A program made the translations under genes and the position numbers. Under the pieces are notes generated by a model, which saw nothing but the letters and a program-made list of their open reading frames with translations, was not told where the DNA came from and did no database searches. Positions 8,316-16,753 of a stretch of 64,000 nucleotides of DNA are shown here, in pieces; the stretch's first letter is position 1, and the number at the start of each line of letters is the position of its first letter. Source of the DNA: Streptomyces cucumeris (GTDB lineage: Bacteria > Actinomycetota > Actinomycetes > Streptomycetales > Streptomycetaceae); assembly GCF_024295805.1 (NCBI RefSeq), contig NZ_JANCLX010000015.1, forward strand, positions 27,850 to 91,849, in the 5' to 3' direction.

Positions 8316-8371
8316 CCCGTCGAGGCGCAGAGCCTACCGTGGGGCGCACGCAGCTTTCCGGAGGCTAATTC

Positions 8372-8671
8372 ATGGTTTACGCCGACCAAGCACCCGTCTT
8401 GACCATTTTTCCGCCCACGCCGTCACTCTTCCATCCCCCGCCGGAGCTGAACGAGCGGCAACGGGACCGTCCGATCACCCGGTTCCGGCTCGCTGACGGC
8501 AAGTCCGGTTGGCTGGTCACGCGCTACGAGGACGTGCGCCAGGTGCCGACCGACCCGACCGAGCACACCCGACCGCGCCGGCTCATCGTCGGCGCATTCA
8601 CCGCCCGTCGTGTGGAAGCGCTGCGGCCGCGAGTGACTGATGTGGACACCGACCTGGTGGAGGAGTTGTGA
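8372..8671 (+). pseudogene. Truncated cytochrome P450 relic with internal deletion
   Basis: A 99-codon frame with a good GGAGG site. It reads as a P450 N-terminus: FRLADGKSGWLVTRYEDVRQV is the B-helix region, then directly PTDPTEHTRPRRL, which is the DPPEHTRLRR motif of the C-helix, then FTARRVEALRPRVTDV. About 35 residues that normally separate these are missing in frame, and everything after the D-helix, including the I-helix and haem cysteine, is gone. It cannot be an active P450. The stop overlaps the next start as GTGA, so the stub may survive as a translated leader of the following gene. Confidence 0.85.
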
Positions 8672-9849
8672 CCAGTCTGCGCTTCGGTGCGTTCCTGCCC
8701 CCGATCCACCCGCTGGGGGAGAGCCCGACGTGGTGGCTGCGCCACGACCTGGACTTCATGGCGCACCTCGACCGGCTGGGCTTCGACGAGGCGTGGATCG
8801 GGGAGCACCACTCGACCGGTCGGGACCTCATCGCCTCGCCCGAGATCTTCATCGCGGCGGCAGCGGAGCGCACCACCCGGATCCGCCTCGGGACCGGCAT
8901 GACCTCGATTCCGTACCACCATCCGCTGTGGGTGGCCGACCGGATGGTGATGCTCGACCACCTCACGCAGGGCCGGGTGATGTTCGGGGTCGGTCCCGGC
9001 TCCCTGCCCTCCGACGTCGCCATGATCGGTATGACCCCCACCGAGAGCCGCGAGCTCCTCGAGACCCATCTCGACATCATCCAGCGGCTGCTGGCCGGTG
9101 AGTCGGTCACCACGACGGTCGGGAGCCACACGCTGGTCGACGCGACGCTGCAGCTGCGCCCGTTCACCGAGCCGTGCTTCGAGATCGCGGTGGCCGCGAC
9201 GGCGTCGCCGACCGGCGCGCGCCTGGCCGGCAGCCGCGGTGCGAGCCTGATCTCGCTCGGGGCGACCATGAGCCAGGACGGATTCGACGCGCTGGCGTAC
9301 CACTGGGGGATCGCCACCGAGCGCGCCGCCCACGCGGGACGGCCGGCGCCCGACCGCGCGACCTGGCGGCTGGTCACGAACGTGCACGTCGCCGAGACCC
9401 GGGAGCAGGCCTACCGGGACGTCGAGTTCGGGCTGCGGGACTGGGTGAGGCACCTGAACGACAACGCTGCCACGCCTGGGCTCACGCTGCCCGACGGCAG
9501 CACGCAGGAGCTGATCGAGTTCGTCAACGAATCGGGCCTGGGCGCGATCGGCACGGCCGATGACGTCCGCCGCCAGATCCAGCGCATGGTCGACCAGTCC
9601 GGCGGGTTCGGCACCGTGCTGCTGCTGGCGCACGACTGGGCCGGTCCGACGGCGAAGTGGCGCTCGTGGGAACTCGTCGCCCGTCAGGTCGCCCCGCACT
9701 TCCAGGGATCAGGGACGACCCACGCCCAGGCGTCCCACGACGCCCGGGCCCGGATTCTCGCGCGGCGCGAGGAGGCGAACATCGCAGCCGGCGCGGCGCT
9801 CGAGCACATGAACCGCAAGTACGCCGACGAGGTGGCCGGCGGGGCCTGA
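8668..9849 (+). CDS. Luciferase-like flavin-dependent monooxygenase (LLM class)
   Basis: A 393-residue TIM-barrel oxidoreductase of the bacterial luciferase/limonene monooxygenase type: FGAFLPPIHP, GFDEAWIGEHHS, the RIRLGTGMTSIPYHHPL flavin strand, GRVMFGVGPGSLPSD and a C-terminal RSWELVARQVAPHF. It should use reduced FMN from a separate reductase to insert oxygen (hydroxylation, epoxidation or Baeyer-Villiger). The GTG start lies in the stop of the P450 relic (GTGA). The last 30 or so residues are charged and helical. It heads the run of intact genes ending in the CCR. Substrate probably a polyketide intermediate, by context. Confidence 0.85.
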   Translation: MTSLRFGAFLPPIHPLGESPTWWLRHDLDFMAHLDRLGFDEAWIGEHHSTGRDLIASPEIFIAAAAERTTRIRLGTGMTSIPYHHPLWVADRMVMLDHLTQGRVMFGVGPGSLPSDVAMIGMTPTESRELLETHLDIIQRLLAGESVTTTVGSHTLVDATLQLRPFTEPCFEIAVAATASPTGARLAGSRGASLISLGATMSQDGFDALAYHWGIATERAAHAGRPAPDRATWRLVTNVHVAETREQAYRDVEFGLRDWVRHLNDNAATPGLTLPDGSTQELIEFVNESGLGAIGTADDVRRQIQRMVDQSGGFGTVLLLAHDWAGPTAKWRSWELVARQVAPHFQGSGTTHAQASHDARARILARREEANIAAGAALEHMNRKYADEVAGGA

Positions 9850-10002
9850 CCGTGCCGTCGTGACACGCCTGTCCGTGGTCGACGAACGCGGCCAGGGGAT
9901 CTCGTGGTCCGGGACACCGCCGGATCAAGAAGGAACTTCGCCGGACCGTGGACCGCGGTCCGGCAGCGAGCACCGATGCCTGCAGAAGGAGACGTTTCCG
10001 TC

Positions 10003-10836
10003 ATGGCGACATGGTTCATCACCGGAGCCGCCCGAGGGCTGGGCGCTGAGATAGCCCGGCACGCCCTGGAGGCAGGACACGACGTCGCCGCCGGCGTCCG
10101 GCGTGTCGAGGCGTTGCCCGACGACCTGCGCGGCGCCGAGCGATGCCATCCGGTCACCCTCGATGTGACCGACCAGGCCCAGATCGACCGTGCCGTCGCG
10201 CAGGTCGTCGATCGGTTCGGCACGATCGACGTGCTGGTCAACAACGCGGGTCGCGTGCTGGTGGGTGCACTGGAGGAGGTCACCGACGCCGAGGCCAGGT
10301 CGCTGTTCGACGTCAACGTCTTCGGTTTGATCAACGTGACGCGAGCGGTCCTGCCGACGATGCGTGCTGCCGGCAAGGGCAAGATCGTGCACATCGGCTC
10401 CCGGGCGGGGTTCGAGGGCGAGCCCGGGGTGAGCCTGTACAGCGCCTCGAAGTTCGCGGTCGCCGGTATCAGCGAAGCCCTCGCCGCCGAGGTGGGTCCG
10501 TTGGGGATCCAGAGCATGGTCGTCGAGCCCGGGGCGTTCCGCACCGACCTCTTCGACGCCAGCTCCCTGTCGGTCTCCGGAACGCGGCTGGCGGACTACG
10601 ACGGCACCCCCGCCCACCTCGTGCGCGACGGGGTCGACGCGGCCAACCACGCCCAGCCCGGGGACCCGGTCAAGGGCGCGGCGCTGATCGTCGAGGTGAC
10701 CGACTGCGAGACGCTGCCCTCGCACCTGCTGGTGGGCAGCGACGCCTACGAGCGTCTCGAGGTCAAGAACGCGATGGTTGCGGAGCACATCGCCCCGTGG
10801 CGCAGCAAGGCGCTGGCCACCGCGCACCGCGACTGA
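10003..10836 (+). CDS. Short-chain dehydrogenase/reductase (classical SDR)
   Basis: A 277-residue classical SDR: TGAARGLG cofactor motif at the very start, NNAG, the Ser of IGSRAG and YSASK. The ATG at 10003 is chosen because it puts the first beta-strand (TWFITG) at the N-terminus and has AAGGAGA 10 bases upstream; longer in-frame starts only add unlike sequence. It resembles retinol/oxidoreductase-type SDRs with a variable substrate loop after position 180. It probably reduces a ketone or oxidises an alcohol in the same unit as the monooxygenase. It lacks the mycofactocin-type insertion seen in the SDR at 4256. Confidence 0.85.
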   Translation: MATWFITGAARGLGAEIARHALEAGHDVAAGVRRVEALPDDLRGAERCHPVTLDVTDQAQIDRAVAQVVDRFGTIDVLVNNAGRVLVGALEEVTDAEARSLFDVNVFGLINVTRAVLPTMRAAGKGKIVHIGSRAGFEGEPGVSLYSASKFAVAGISEALAAEVGPLGIQSMVVEPGAFRTDLFDASSLSVSGTRLADYDGTPAHLVRDGVDAANHAQPGDPVKGAALIVEVTDCETLPSHLLVGSDAYERLEVKNAMVAEHIAPWRSKALATAHRD

Positions 10837-10999
10837 GCCTGACCGTTTCGCATCGCGCCGCAGGGCCGGGCTCTGCTCGGCCCCACGGCGCGAACGTCCC
10901 CCGGCCGTGCCGCTCGGGCCGGCGGGGTGGACGTGGTCGAGTCCGTGATCCGGAAGTCGGGCCTGTGAGCCCGTGAGCAGTGGCAACGGAGGTGTGCAC

Positions 11000-11080
11000 A
11001 TGTTGGTTCTCAGCGAGCGAGGTGTGGTCTCGGTGACGGAACGGCTGCTGGTCGGCACGATCCGGACCGGGGACCGGTGA
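11000..11080 (+). CDS. Possible 26-residue leader peptide coupled to the next gene
   Basis: ATG at 11000 is preceded by a strong GGAGG 8 bases upstream, and the frame (MLVLSERGVV...RTGDR) ends in a TGA that overlaps the next GTG start as GTGA. The good ribosome site belongs to this short frame, not to the downstream gene, so translation of the latter probably depends on it. Function unknown; it may also be a chance frame or the start of a once longer protein. Confidence 0.4.
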   Translation: MLVLSERGVVSVTERLLVGTIRTGDR

Positions 11081-11637
11081 AAGCCGTGGCCGACGCGCGC
11101 GCGGACGGCGAACTCGACGGGCTTCCCGTTGCACTGCATGCGAAAGTCGCCGCCGCGCAGGCAGCGTGGGCGGTTGCTCGCTGCGCGCGGCACACGGTCG
11201 TCCCGGAACACTACTGGCCGCACGAAACCGATCTCGCCGCGCTGCGCGCCGGGCGAGCACTGACCGAGCTGGTCTCCCGCTACGTGGAGAGGGCCGTCGT
11301 GGCCGCACGGGCCGAGGGGATCGGCTGGCCGGTCATCGGCGAGGCGCTCGGGGTCGCCGACCCGGAGGCCGTTCTCGGACCCGCCGTCGCCGGTTGGACC
11401 GAAGAGCTGGCGCGCGTCCGCGCGGGACAGGTGCACCTGGCGGACCAGCCGGCGCTCGAATGGGTCGTCGACACGGCTTGGTGGGCCGAAGCGCTGCGGG
11501 AGTGGCTGAGCAGTCCCGGTGACAACCTCCTCGACTCCGCGGCCGGACGACCGCCGGCGAACGGGAACGGCTGGTGGCACCCGGGTGAGCGGGCCACCGG
11601 CGAGGACGACGAGGCCGATGCGGGCCTCCTGTCGTGA
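11077..11637 (+). CDS. Conserved-type actinobacterial protein with HTH-like segment, function unknown
   Basis: A 186-residue protein, Ala/Trp-rich and mostly helical. The segment AEGIGWPVIGEALGVADPEA looks like the WxxIGxALGVS helix-turn-helix of small actinobacterial DNA-binding proteins, but the recognition helix lacks the usual SRQAA. The C-terminus is hydrophilic and acidic. It starts with GTG overlapping the 26-residue frame and ends 26 bases before the CCR gene. I do not recognise a function; a regulatory or accessory role in the CCR unit is a guess. Confidence 0.55.
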   Translation: MKAVADARADGELDGLPVALHAKVAAAQAAWAVARCARHTVVPEHYWPHETDLAALRAGRALTELVSRYVERAVVAARAEGIGWPVIGEALGVADPEAVLGPAVAGWTEELARVRAGQVHLADQPALEWVVDTAWWAEALREWLSSPGDNLLDSAAGRPPANGNGWWHPGERATGEDDEADAGLLS

Positions 11638-11663
11638 ACCGGACCAGCGAAGGAAGGAAAGCC

Positions 11664-13028
11664 GTGCCGAACGCAGAGCTCAAGGAGATCCAGCAGGCCG
11701 TCGTGACCGGGGACCCGGGCGCGCTGGCCGGGCTGCGGGTGCCGGAGAGCTACCGCGGCGTGACCGTGCACGCCGATGAGACCGAGATGTTCGAGGGCAT
11801 CGCCGGCGCGGACAAGGACCCGCGCAAGTCGCTGCACGTGGAGGAGGTCCCGACACCGGAGCTCGGGCCCGGTGAGGCGCTGATCGCGGTGATGGCGAGC
11901 GCGATCAACTACAACACGGTCTGGACCTCGATCTTCGAGCCCTTGCCGACCTTCACGTTCCTCCGGCGCTACGGGAAGCTGTCCCCGCTGTCGAAGCGGC
12001 ACGACCTGCCCCACCACGTGGTCGGCTCGGACGCCTCGGGTGTCGTGCTGCGGACCGGGCCCGGGGTGCACCGCTGGAAGCCCGGCGACGAGGTCGTGGC
12101 GCACTGTCTCAGCGTCGAGCTGGAAGGCCCCGAGGGCCACGACGACACGATGCTCGATCCCGAGCAGCGGATCTGGGGTTTCGAGACCAACTTCGGTGGC
12201 CTCGCCGAGATCTCCCTGGTGAAGGCGAACCAGCTGATGCCCAAACCCGCGCATCTGACGTGGGAGGAGGCCGCAAGCCCCGGGCTGGTCAACTCGACCG
12301 CGTACCGGCAGCTGGTGTCGCGCAACGGTGCGAACATGAAGCAGGGCGACGTGGTCCTGATCTGGGGTGCCTCCGGCGGGCTCGGCTCGTACGCCACGCA
12401 ATACGTGCTCAACGGCGGCGGTATCCCGGTGTGCGTCGTGTCCAGTCCGGAGAAGGCGGAGATCTGCCACCGCCTCGGTGCGGAGCTGGTCATCGACCGC
12501 AGCGCCGAGGAGTACCGGTTCTGGCGGGACGAGCACACCCAGGACCCGAAGGAGTGGCAGCGGTTCGGCGCCCGCATCAGGGAGCTGACCGGTGGCGACG
12601 ACGCGGACATCGTGTTCGAGCACCCGGGCCGGGAGACGTTCGGCGCTTCGGTCTACGCGGCCCGCAAGGGCGGCACGATCGTGACCTGCGCGTCCACCTC
12701 GGGGTACACGCACCAGTTCGACAACCGGTACCTGTGGATGAACCTCAAGCGGATCGTCGGATCGCACTTCGCGAACTACCGGGAGTCGTGGGAAGCCAAC
12801 CGGCTGATCGACAAGGGGCTCATCCACCCCACGCTGTCGAAGTCCTACGCCCTGGAGGACACCGGCCAGGCCGCGCTGGACGTGCACCGCAACGCGCACC
12901 ACGGCAAGGTCGGCGTGCTGTGCCTCGCGCCGGAAGAGGGCCTCGGCGTGCGGGACAAGGACAAGCGTGCCCGGCACCTCGGCAGCATCAACGCATTCCG
13001 TCCGGTGCACCGGGATTCCGGCCGGTGA
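11664..13028 (+). CDS. ccr: Crotonyl-CoA carboxylase/reductase
   Basis: A 454-residue medium-chain reductase of the ECR/CCR type. The CO2-binding signature residues are present: NYNTVW (Asn), GFETNFGG (Phe-Glu) and SHFANYRE (His), as is the NADPH motif GASGGLGSYATQ. It reductively carboxylates crotonyl-CoA or other 2-enoyl-CoA with NADPH and CO2, giving ethylmalonyl-CoA or a longer alkylmalonyl-CoA. In a PKS cluster this supplies an unusual extender unit. GTG 11664 is chosen because GAAGGAAGG lies just upstream and the protein then has family length. Expected consequence: at least one PKS module with an AT for ethyl- or alkylmalonyl-CoA outside this window. Confidence 0.95.
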   Translation: MPNAELKEIQQAVVTGDPGALAGLRVPESYRGVTVHADETEMFEGIAGADKDPRKSLHVEEVPTPELGPGEALIAVMASAINYNTVWTSIFEPLPTFTFLRRYGKLSPLSKRHDLPHHVVGSDASGVVLRTGPGVHRWKPGDEVVAHCLSVELEGPEGHDDTMLDPEQRIWGFETNFGGLAEISLVKANQLMPKPAHLTWEEAASPGLVNSTAYRQLVSRNGANMKQGDVVLIWGASGGLGSYATQYVLNGGGIPVCVVSSPEKAEICHRLGAELVIDRSAEEYRFWRDEHTQDPKEWQRFGARIRELTGGDDADIVFEHPGRETFGASVYAARKGGTIVTCASTSGYTHQFDNRYLWMNLKRIVGSHFANYRESWEANRLIDKGLIHPTLSKSYALEDTGQAALDVHRNAHHGKVGVLCLAPEEGLGVRDKDKRARHLGSINAFRPVHRDSGR

Positions 13029-13052
13029 CGCGCGAACTGTAGCGCGGTCCGC

Positions 13053-13346
13053 ATGGTCGCGGAGGTCCGCGACGACTATCCGACTGAGAAGGAGATAGCC
13101 GAGCTGAAGCGGGCGAACGGGATCCGCAAGGCGGGCCTCGGCCTTTTTCGCGGCCGAACTCGGCCGGCCACACACGCGCTCGTAGTGTTCATCGACGAGA
13201 TTGCGGGACTGCTTCGGCTGCACCGTGCGGGCAGCACACGGCATCAGCATCCCCCCTCCACCTACTACGCAGCCAGGAAACGCCAGTTGGCGCCCTCGCC
13301 AGGAACCGTGCGAGACGAAGAACTCAAGGAAGTCAAGGAGGTCTAG
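13053..13346 (+). pseudogene. Degenerate IS3-family transposase remnant
   Basis: The frame reads YPTEKEIAELKRANGIRKAG, the end of an IS3 OrfA (normally ELRRANEILKAAS), then FIDE, PPSTYYAARKRQL and VRDEELKE, which are OrfB N-terminal landmarks (IAPSTYYAAKKRP, RDEELKE). The linker between them is scrambled, OrfA and OrfB are fused, and the DDE catalytic domain is missing. No terminal inverted repeats were found. It is a dead relic marking past insertion just after the CCR gene. Confidence 0.8.
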
Positions 13347-13464
13347 CAGTCCAACTAGTGGCATAAGGTCCGCAATTGACGTTGCGACCCTCCTTTCGCA
13401 TTCTATCTGCAGAATGAATGTTCTGCTCTGTCGGCCTCGCGGGCCGGCCAGAGTCTTGAAAGGT

Positions 13465-13614
13465 ATGGCCACATTGCGCAAGAACCTGCTGCGACTCGGA
13501 GTGACGGCGGCTGCCGCCCTCGGTCTGTTCCCCGACGCGGGCACCGCGTTCGCATGTCGAGCCCACCACCGCCGAGTAAGTCGACTGATTCAACCACCGT
13601 CGGCTCCATGGTGA
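13465..13614 (+). pseudogene. Stub of a secreted protein gene (signal peptide only)
   Basis: A 49-codon frame with GAAAGG before the ATG. Residues 1-30 form a textbook Sec signal peptide: basic MATLRKNLLR, a hydrophobic Ala/Leu core and an AFA cleavage site. The mature part stops after about 19 residues. It is most likely the 5' remains of an exported-protein gene truncated during the rearrangements that left the IS3 relic. A genuine short secreted peptide with one Cys is less likely. Confidence 0.5.
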
Positions 13615-13956
13615 GATAGGCCACATACCGCCTGTGGCACACGAAGCCAACTACTCCTGTGGCATACGAAGCCAACTACTGCCGAGCAGCCACGAACCCC
13701 CAGCTCACAGCCGCCAACTGACGTTGAACCAGAGGCGGTTCACCATTCCGCCCATAGGTTCAACGGCGTGATCGGCTGGGGGCCAGACATGGGCGTGTCG
13801 GTGTGGCCAATGTCAGCCCTACGGATGGTCGAATCAGTTCCGTGGCATTGATGTCTCGTCGTAATCGGTCCACTTCCGTATTTCCGATCCTTCTTCCGCG
13901 CGGTCTGTCGGTGCGTGCGACGTAGGAATCGCTCCATGAGGGACGGGGTATCGTGC
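13615..13956. other. 342-base intergenic stretch upstream of the LAL regulator
   Basis: No gene is supported. It contains a 24-nt tandem duplication (13632-13680) and otherwise lower-G+C unique sequence that probably carries the LAL promoter. The ribosome site for the LAL start is GGGACGGGG at about 13940. Confidence 0.5.
13632..13680. repeat. 24-nt tandem repeat, two copies
   Basis: CTGTGGCA(C/T)ACGAAGCCAACTACT occurs at 13632-13655 and 13657-13680 with one mismatch and a single C between. It lies in the rearranged zone between CCR and the LAL gene. It could be slippage or a duplicated regulatory site. Confidence 0.8.
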
Positions 13957-16686
13957 ATGATCGAGCGAGAGTCTGAGCTCGCTGAGCTGGCTGCAGCTTT
14001 TGCTGAGTCCGCCGCTGGGGGTGTGCGGGTTGTCGTGCTTCAAGGCGTTGTCGGGACCGGTAAGACAGCGTTAGTCGAGGAGTTCGGCAGCCGGGCTCAT
14101 GAGGCGGGGGCGCGACTGCTCCGGGCGAGTGGGGCGCCGACCGAGTGCTCGCTTTCCTTGGGCATCGTGCGTCAGTTGCTTGCCGGTGAGGTTTTCGACC
14201 GCGACAGGGCGGCGATGGTGCGTGGTTTGCTCGACCACCAGCTGCTCGCCGATGCGGAGTGCGACGGGGTGAGTCGCTCTCGGGTGTTGGACGGGCTGGC
14301 GACGGCGGTTCTGGAGTTGGCCGAGCAGAGCTCGGTGGTGATCGCCATTGACGACGCACAGTATCTCGACGCGTTCTCCCAGGATTGGCTGATCTATCTG
14401 ATCCGCCGTGCCGGACTCGCCCGCATCCTCATCGTCCTTGGCTGGCGCGACGACGACATCGACATGTCTCCGAGCAACTCCCAGCTCCTGTGTGCCGAAC
14501 TCCATCAGCAGGTCTACTTGCGGCGGCTGCTGCTGGCTCCACTGTCGTCGAGCGGCGTCGCGGAGCTCATGGCCGAGCGACTCCTCGAGTCCGATTCGAC
14601 GGAACTGGCCGCGGAGGCATACCGGTTCACCGGTGGCAATCTGCTGCTGCTGCATGCGTTGCTGGAGGACAGCCGGGCTGCCACCGGCGGCGATGGCCCG
14701 CCGGCCGAGCTGCACACCGGGCCCGAGTTCGAGCGGGCGGTCCAGCTCGTCCTGCGCCGGTGCGATCCGGTGACGTTGCGGGTCGCGGGTGCGATCTCGG
14801 TGATCGGTGAGCCGTCGCGGTTCGCGTACCTCGACCGGCTGGCCGGCGTCGCGTCGGACCGGGTCGCTGTCGCCATGCAGGTACTGACCCGGAGCGGTTT
14901 GGTGGAGGCCGGCCGGATGCGGCACCCGATCATGGCCGGCGCCGTACTCAACGCCTTCTCGGCCGCGGATCGATCCGAGCTGAGCCGGCGCGCTGTGGAT
15001 CTGCTCAAGGCGTGCGGTGCGGACTCCTTGACGATCGCGGAGCACTTCGTCGCCTCCGGCCGTCTCGACGACCCCTCGGCCGTGCTGAACCTGGTGGAGG
15101 GGGCGCAGCAGGCGCTGAAGGAGGGCCACTCGCGGCGGGCCACAGAGCTGCTGCGGCTGGCGTACCAGGTCGAAACCGACGGCCGGCGCCGGGTGGAGAT
15201 TCTGGCCTTGCTGCTGCGGGCGGAGTGGCGGGACGATCTGCGCGCCTCGGTCGGGCATCTGCCCGAGCTGACCGAGGCGATGCTGAGCGGTCGACTTCAG
15301 GGTCGGCACACGACGATGCCCATCATCATGCTGCTGCTCCAGGGGCGGGTGGAGGATGCCTGCTCCGTGCTCTCCCGGCTGGCGGCCGACGTGCCGTCGG
15401 GCTCCCGGCCCTCATGGGAGTTCGAGATGGTACGGATGTGGCTGGCCGATATGTATCCGGGCATCTTCCGGCGCGTGGCCGGCGAGAGCAGGACGAACGG
15501 CACGCCGATCATGCCTCCGGGCGCTATCGGTTTTCGATTGCTCGAACACTTCCAGAGCTCCCACCACCAGGGGGCAACCGCGGAACGCTTGGTCCAAGCC
15601 GACGAGGCGCTGTGGCAACAGCCGCTGACCGAGGTCAATCTGTTGCCGCTCATTCTCGCGTTGCACACGATGGTGTATGCCGAGCGATTGGAGGAAGCCG
15701 AGCAGCGGTGCCGGGAACTGATACAGACCTGTCTCGACCTCCAGGCACCCACCTGGCGTGCGCTGTTCTGCGCGATCGCAGCGGACATCGCCTTGCGCCG
15801 GGGCTCGCTCGGCGTCGCCGTCTCCCGGGCGACCGCCGCGCTCGAACTCATCCCGGTCGCCGAATGGGGCGTGCTGGCCGCTGAACCGTTGAGTACCCTG
15901 CTGACGGCGCAAACGCTGCAGGGCAAATACGACGAAGCGGCACGCACGCTCGCCCTGCGAGTGACGGACGTGATGTTCGAGACGCCGTTCGGCCTGTCCT
16001 ACCTGCTGGCGCGCGGCCGTCACTACGTCGAGCGCGGTCTCGCCCAGGTCGCCCTCGACGATTTCCAGGCCGTCGCCGACCTGCTCGACCAGTGGGGGAT
16101 GGCCCAGACCGAGACACTGCCGTGGCGTATGGAGATGGCCGCCGCTCATCTGCAACTCGGGGACCACGAAACAGCCGCGCGCTACGCTCGCGAGCAGCTG
16201 CGCCGGATCGGCACAGACGGCCACATGCGGGTGCGCGGGCGCACCATGCGGCTGCTGGCGGCGACCCGCGAACTGCACCTCCGGCCACCCATGCTGTGCG
16301 AGGCGGTGGATGTGCTGCACCGAAGCGGGGACAAGTTCGAGTTGGCGAGTGCGCTCGCCGCCCTGCACGATGCATACACCCAACTCGGTGATGCCGGCCG
16401 GGCGCGGTCGGTGGCACGCAAGACCAACAGCATCAGGCAGGCGTGCTTCGCAGAACAACCCGCTCGGCGGGTCGGCGCGCCGGACGTGCTGGAGGAGACG
16501 GAAGCCGACCTGCTCGCCCTCAGCGATGCGGAGCGGAGGGTCGCCAAGGCCGCGGCAAAGGGCCTGACCAACCGGGAGATCGCCGGCAAGCTCTACCTCA
16601 CGACCAGCACGGTGGAGCAGCACCTGACCCGGACCTACCGCAAACTGGGGGTCAGCTCACGAGTACAGCTGCAGTCCCGCCTCTGA
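13957..16686 (+). CDS. LAL-family (large ATP-binding LuxR) transcriptional activator
   Basis: A 909-residue regulator: Walker A GVVGTGKT (30-37), Walker B VVIAIDDAQYLD, a long helical-repeat middle, and a C-terminal LuxR HTH (LSDAERRVAKAAAKGLTNRE, ... STVEQHL, ... YRKLGVSSR). Family members such as PikD and RapH activate type I PKS clusters. Leu39, next to the P-loop, is a TTA codon (14071-14073), so translation should depend on the bldA tRNA and couple production to development. Start ATG 13957 is preferred since MIERESELAEL matches the family N-terminus; ATG 13936 is an alternative. It is the probable pathway-specific activator. Confidence 0.93.
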   Translation: MIERESELAELAAAFAESAAGGVRVVVLQGVVGTGKTALVEEFGSRAHEAGARLLRASGAPTECSLSLGIVRQLLAGEVFDRDRAAMVRGLLDHQLLADAECDGVSRSRVLDGLATAVLELAEQSSVVIAIDDAQYLDAFSQDWLIYLIRRAGLARILIVLGWRDDDIDMSPSNSQLLCAELHQQVYLRRLLLAPLSSSGVAELMAERLLESDSTELAAEAYRFTGGNLLLLHALLEDSRAATGGDGPPAELHTGPEFERAVQLVLRRCDPVTLRVAGAISVIGEPSRFAYLDRLAGVASDRVAVAMQVLTRSGLVEAGRMRHPIMAGAVLNAFSAADRSELSRRAVDLLKACGADSLTIAEHFVASGRLDDPSAVLNLVEGAQQALKEGHSRRATELLRLAYQVETDGRRRVEILALLLRAEWRDDLRASVGHLPELTEAMLSGRLQGRHTTMPIIMLLLQGRVEDACSVLSRLAADVPSGSRPSWEFEMVRMWLADMYPGIFRRVAGESRTNGTPIMPPGAIGFRLLEHFQSSHHQGATAERLVQADEALWQQPLTEVNLLPLILALHTMVYAERLEEAEQRCRELIQTCLDLQAPTWRALFCAIAADIALRRGSLGVAVSRATAALELIPVAEWGVLAAEPLSTLLTAQTLQGKYDEAARTLALRVTDVMFETPFGLSYLLARGRHYVERGLAQVALDDFQAVADLLDQWGMAQTETLPWRMEMAAAHLQLGDHETAARYAREQLRRIGTDGHMRVRGRTMRLLAATRELHLRPPMLCEAVDVLHRSGDKFELASALAALHDAYTQLGDAGRARSVARKTNSIRQACFAEQPARRVGAPDVLEETEADLLALSDAERRVAKAAAKGLTNREIAGKLYLTTSTVEQHLTRTYRKLGVSSRVQLQSRL

Positions 16687-16753
16687 CTCCAGCGTGTGCC
16701 GGGCCATACACGATCCATACGGGGTCCGTGCAGGCCGCTGACACGCTGCGGCC

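Larger units (their letters stand above)
7910..8371. other. 462-base intergenic stretch between the two tailoring transcription units
   Basis: No convincing gene is seen; open frames on both strands are short and compositionally random. It holds a perfect 10-bp-arm hairpin (8163-8185) and a pair of CTAGGGGATGG direct repeats (8281-8315), and ends with the GGAGG ribosome site of the P450 relic. G+C rises sharply across it, so it is probably the joint between two parts of different origin. The promoter of the second unit should lie here. Confidence 0.6.

Noticed and set aside
11280..13544. A 754-codon open frame on the minus strand across the CCR gene
   Set aside because: It is antisense to a well-supported CCR gene, has Arg/Val/His-rich random composition, and shows no motif; high G+C makes such mirror frames common.
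13403..13675. A 90-codon minus-strand frame opposite the signal-peptide stub
   Set aside because: No ribosome site, random composition, and the plus strand has a better explanation.
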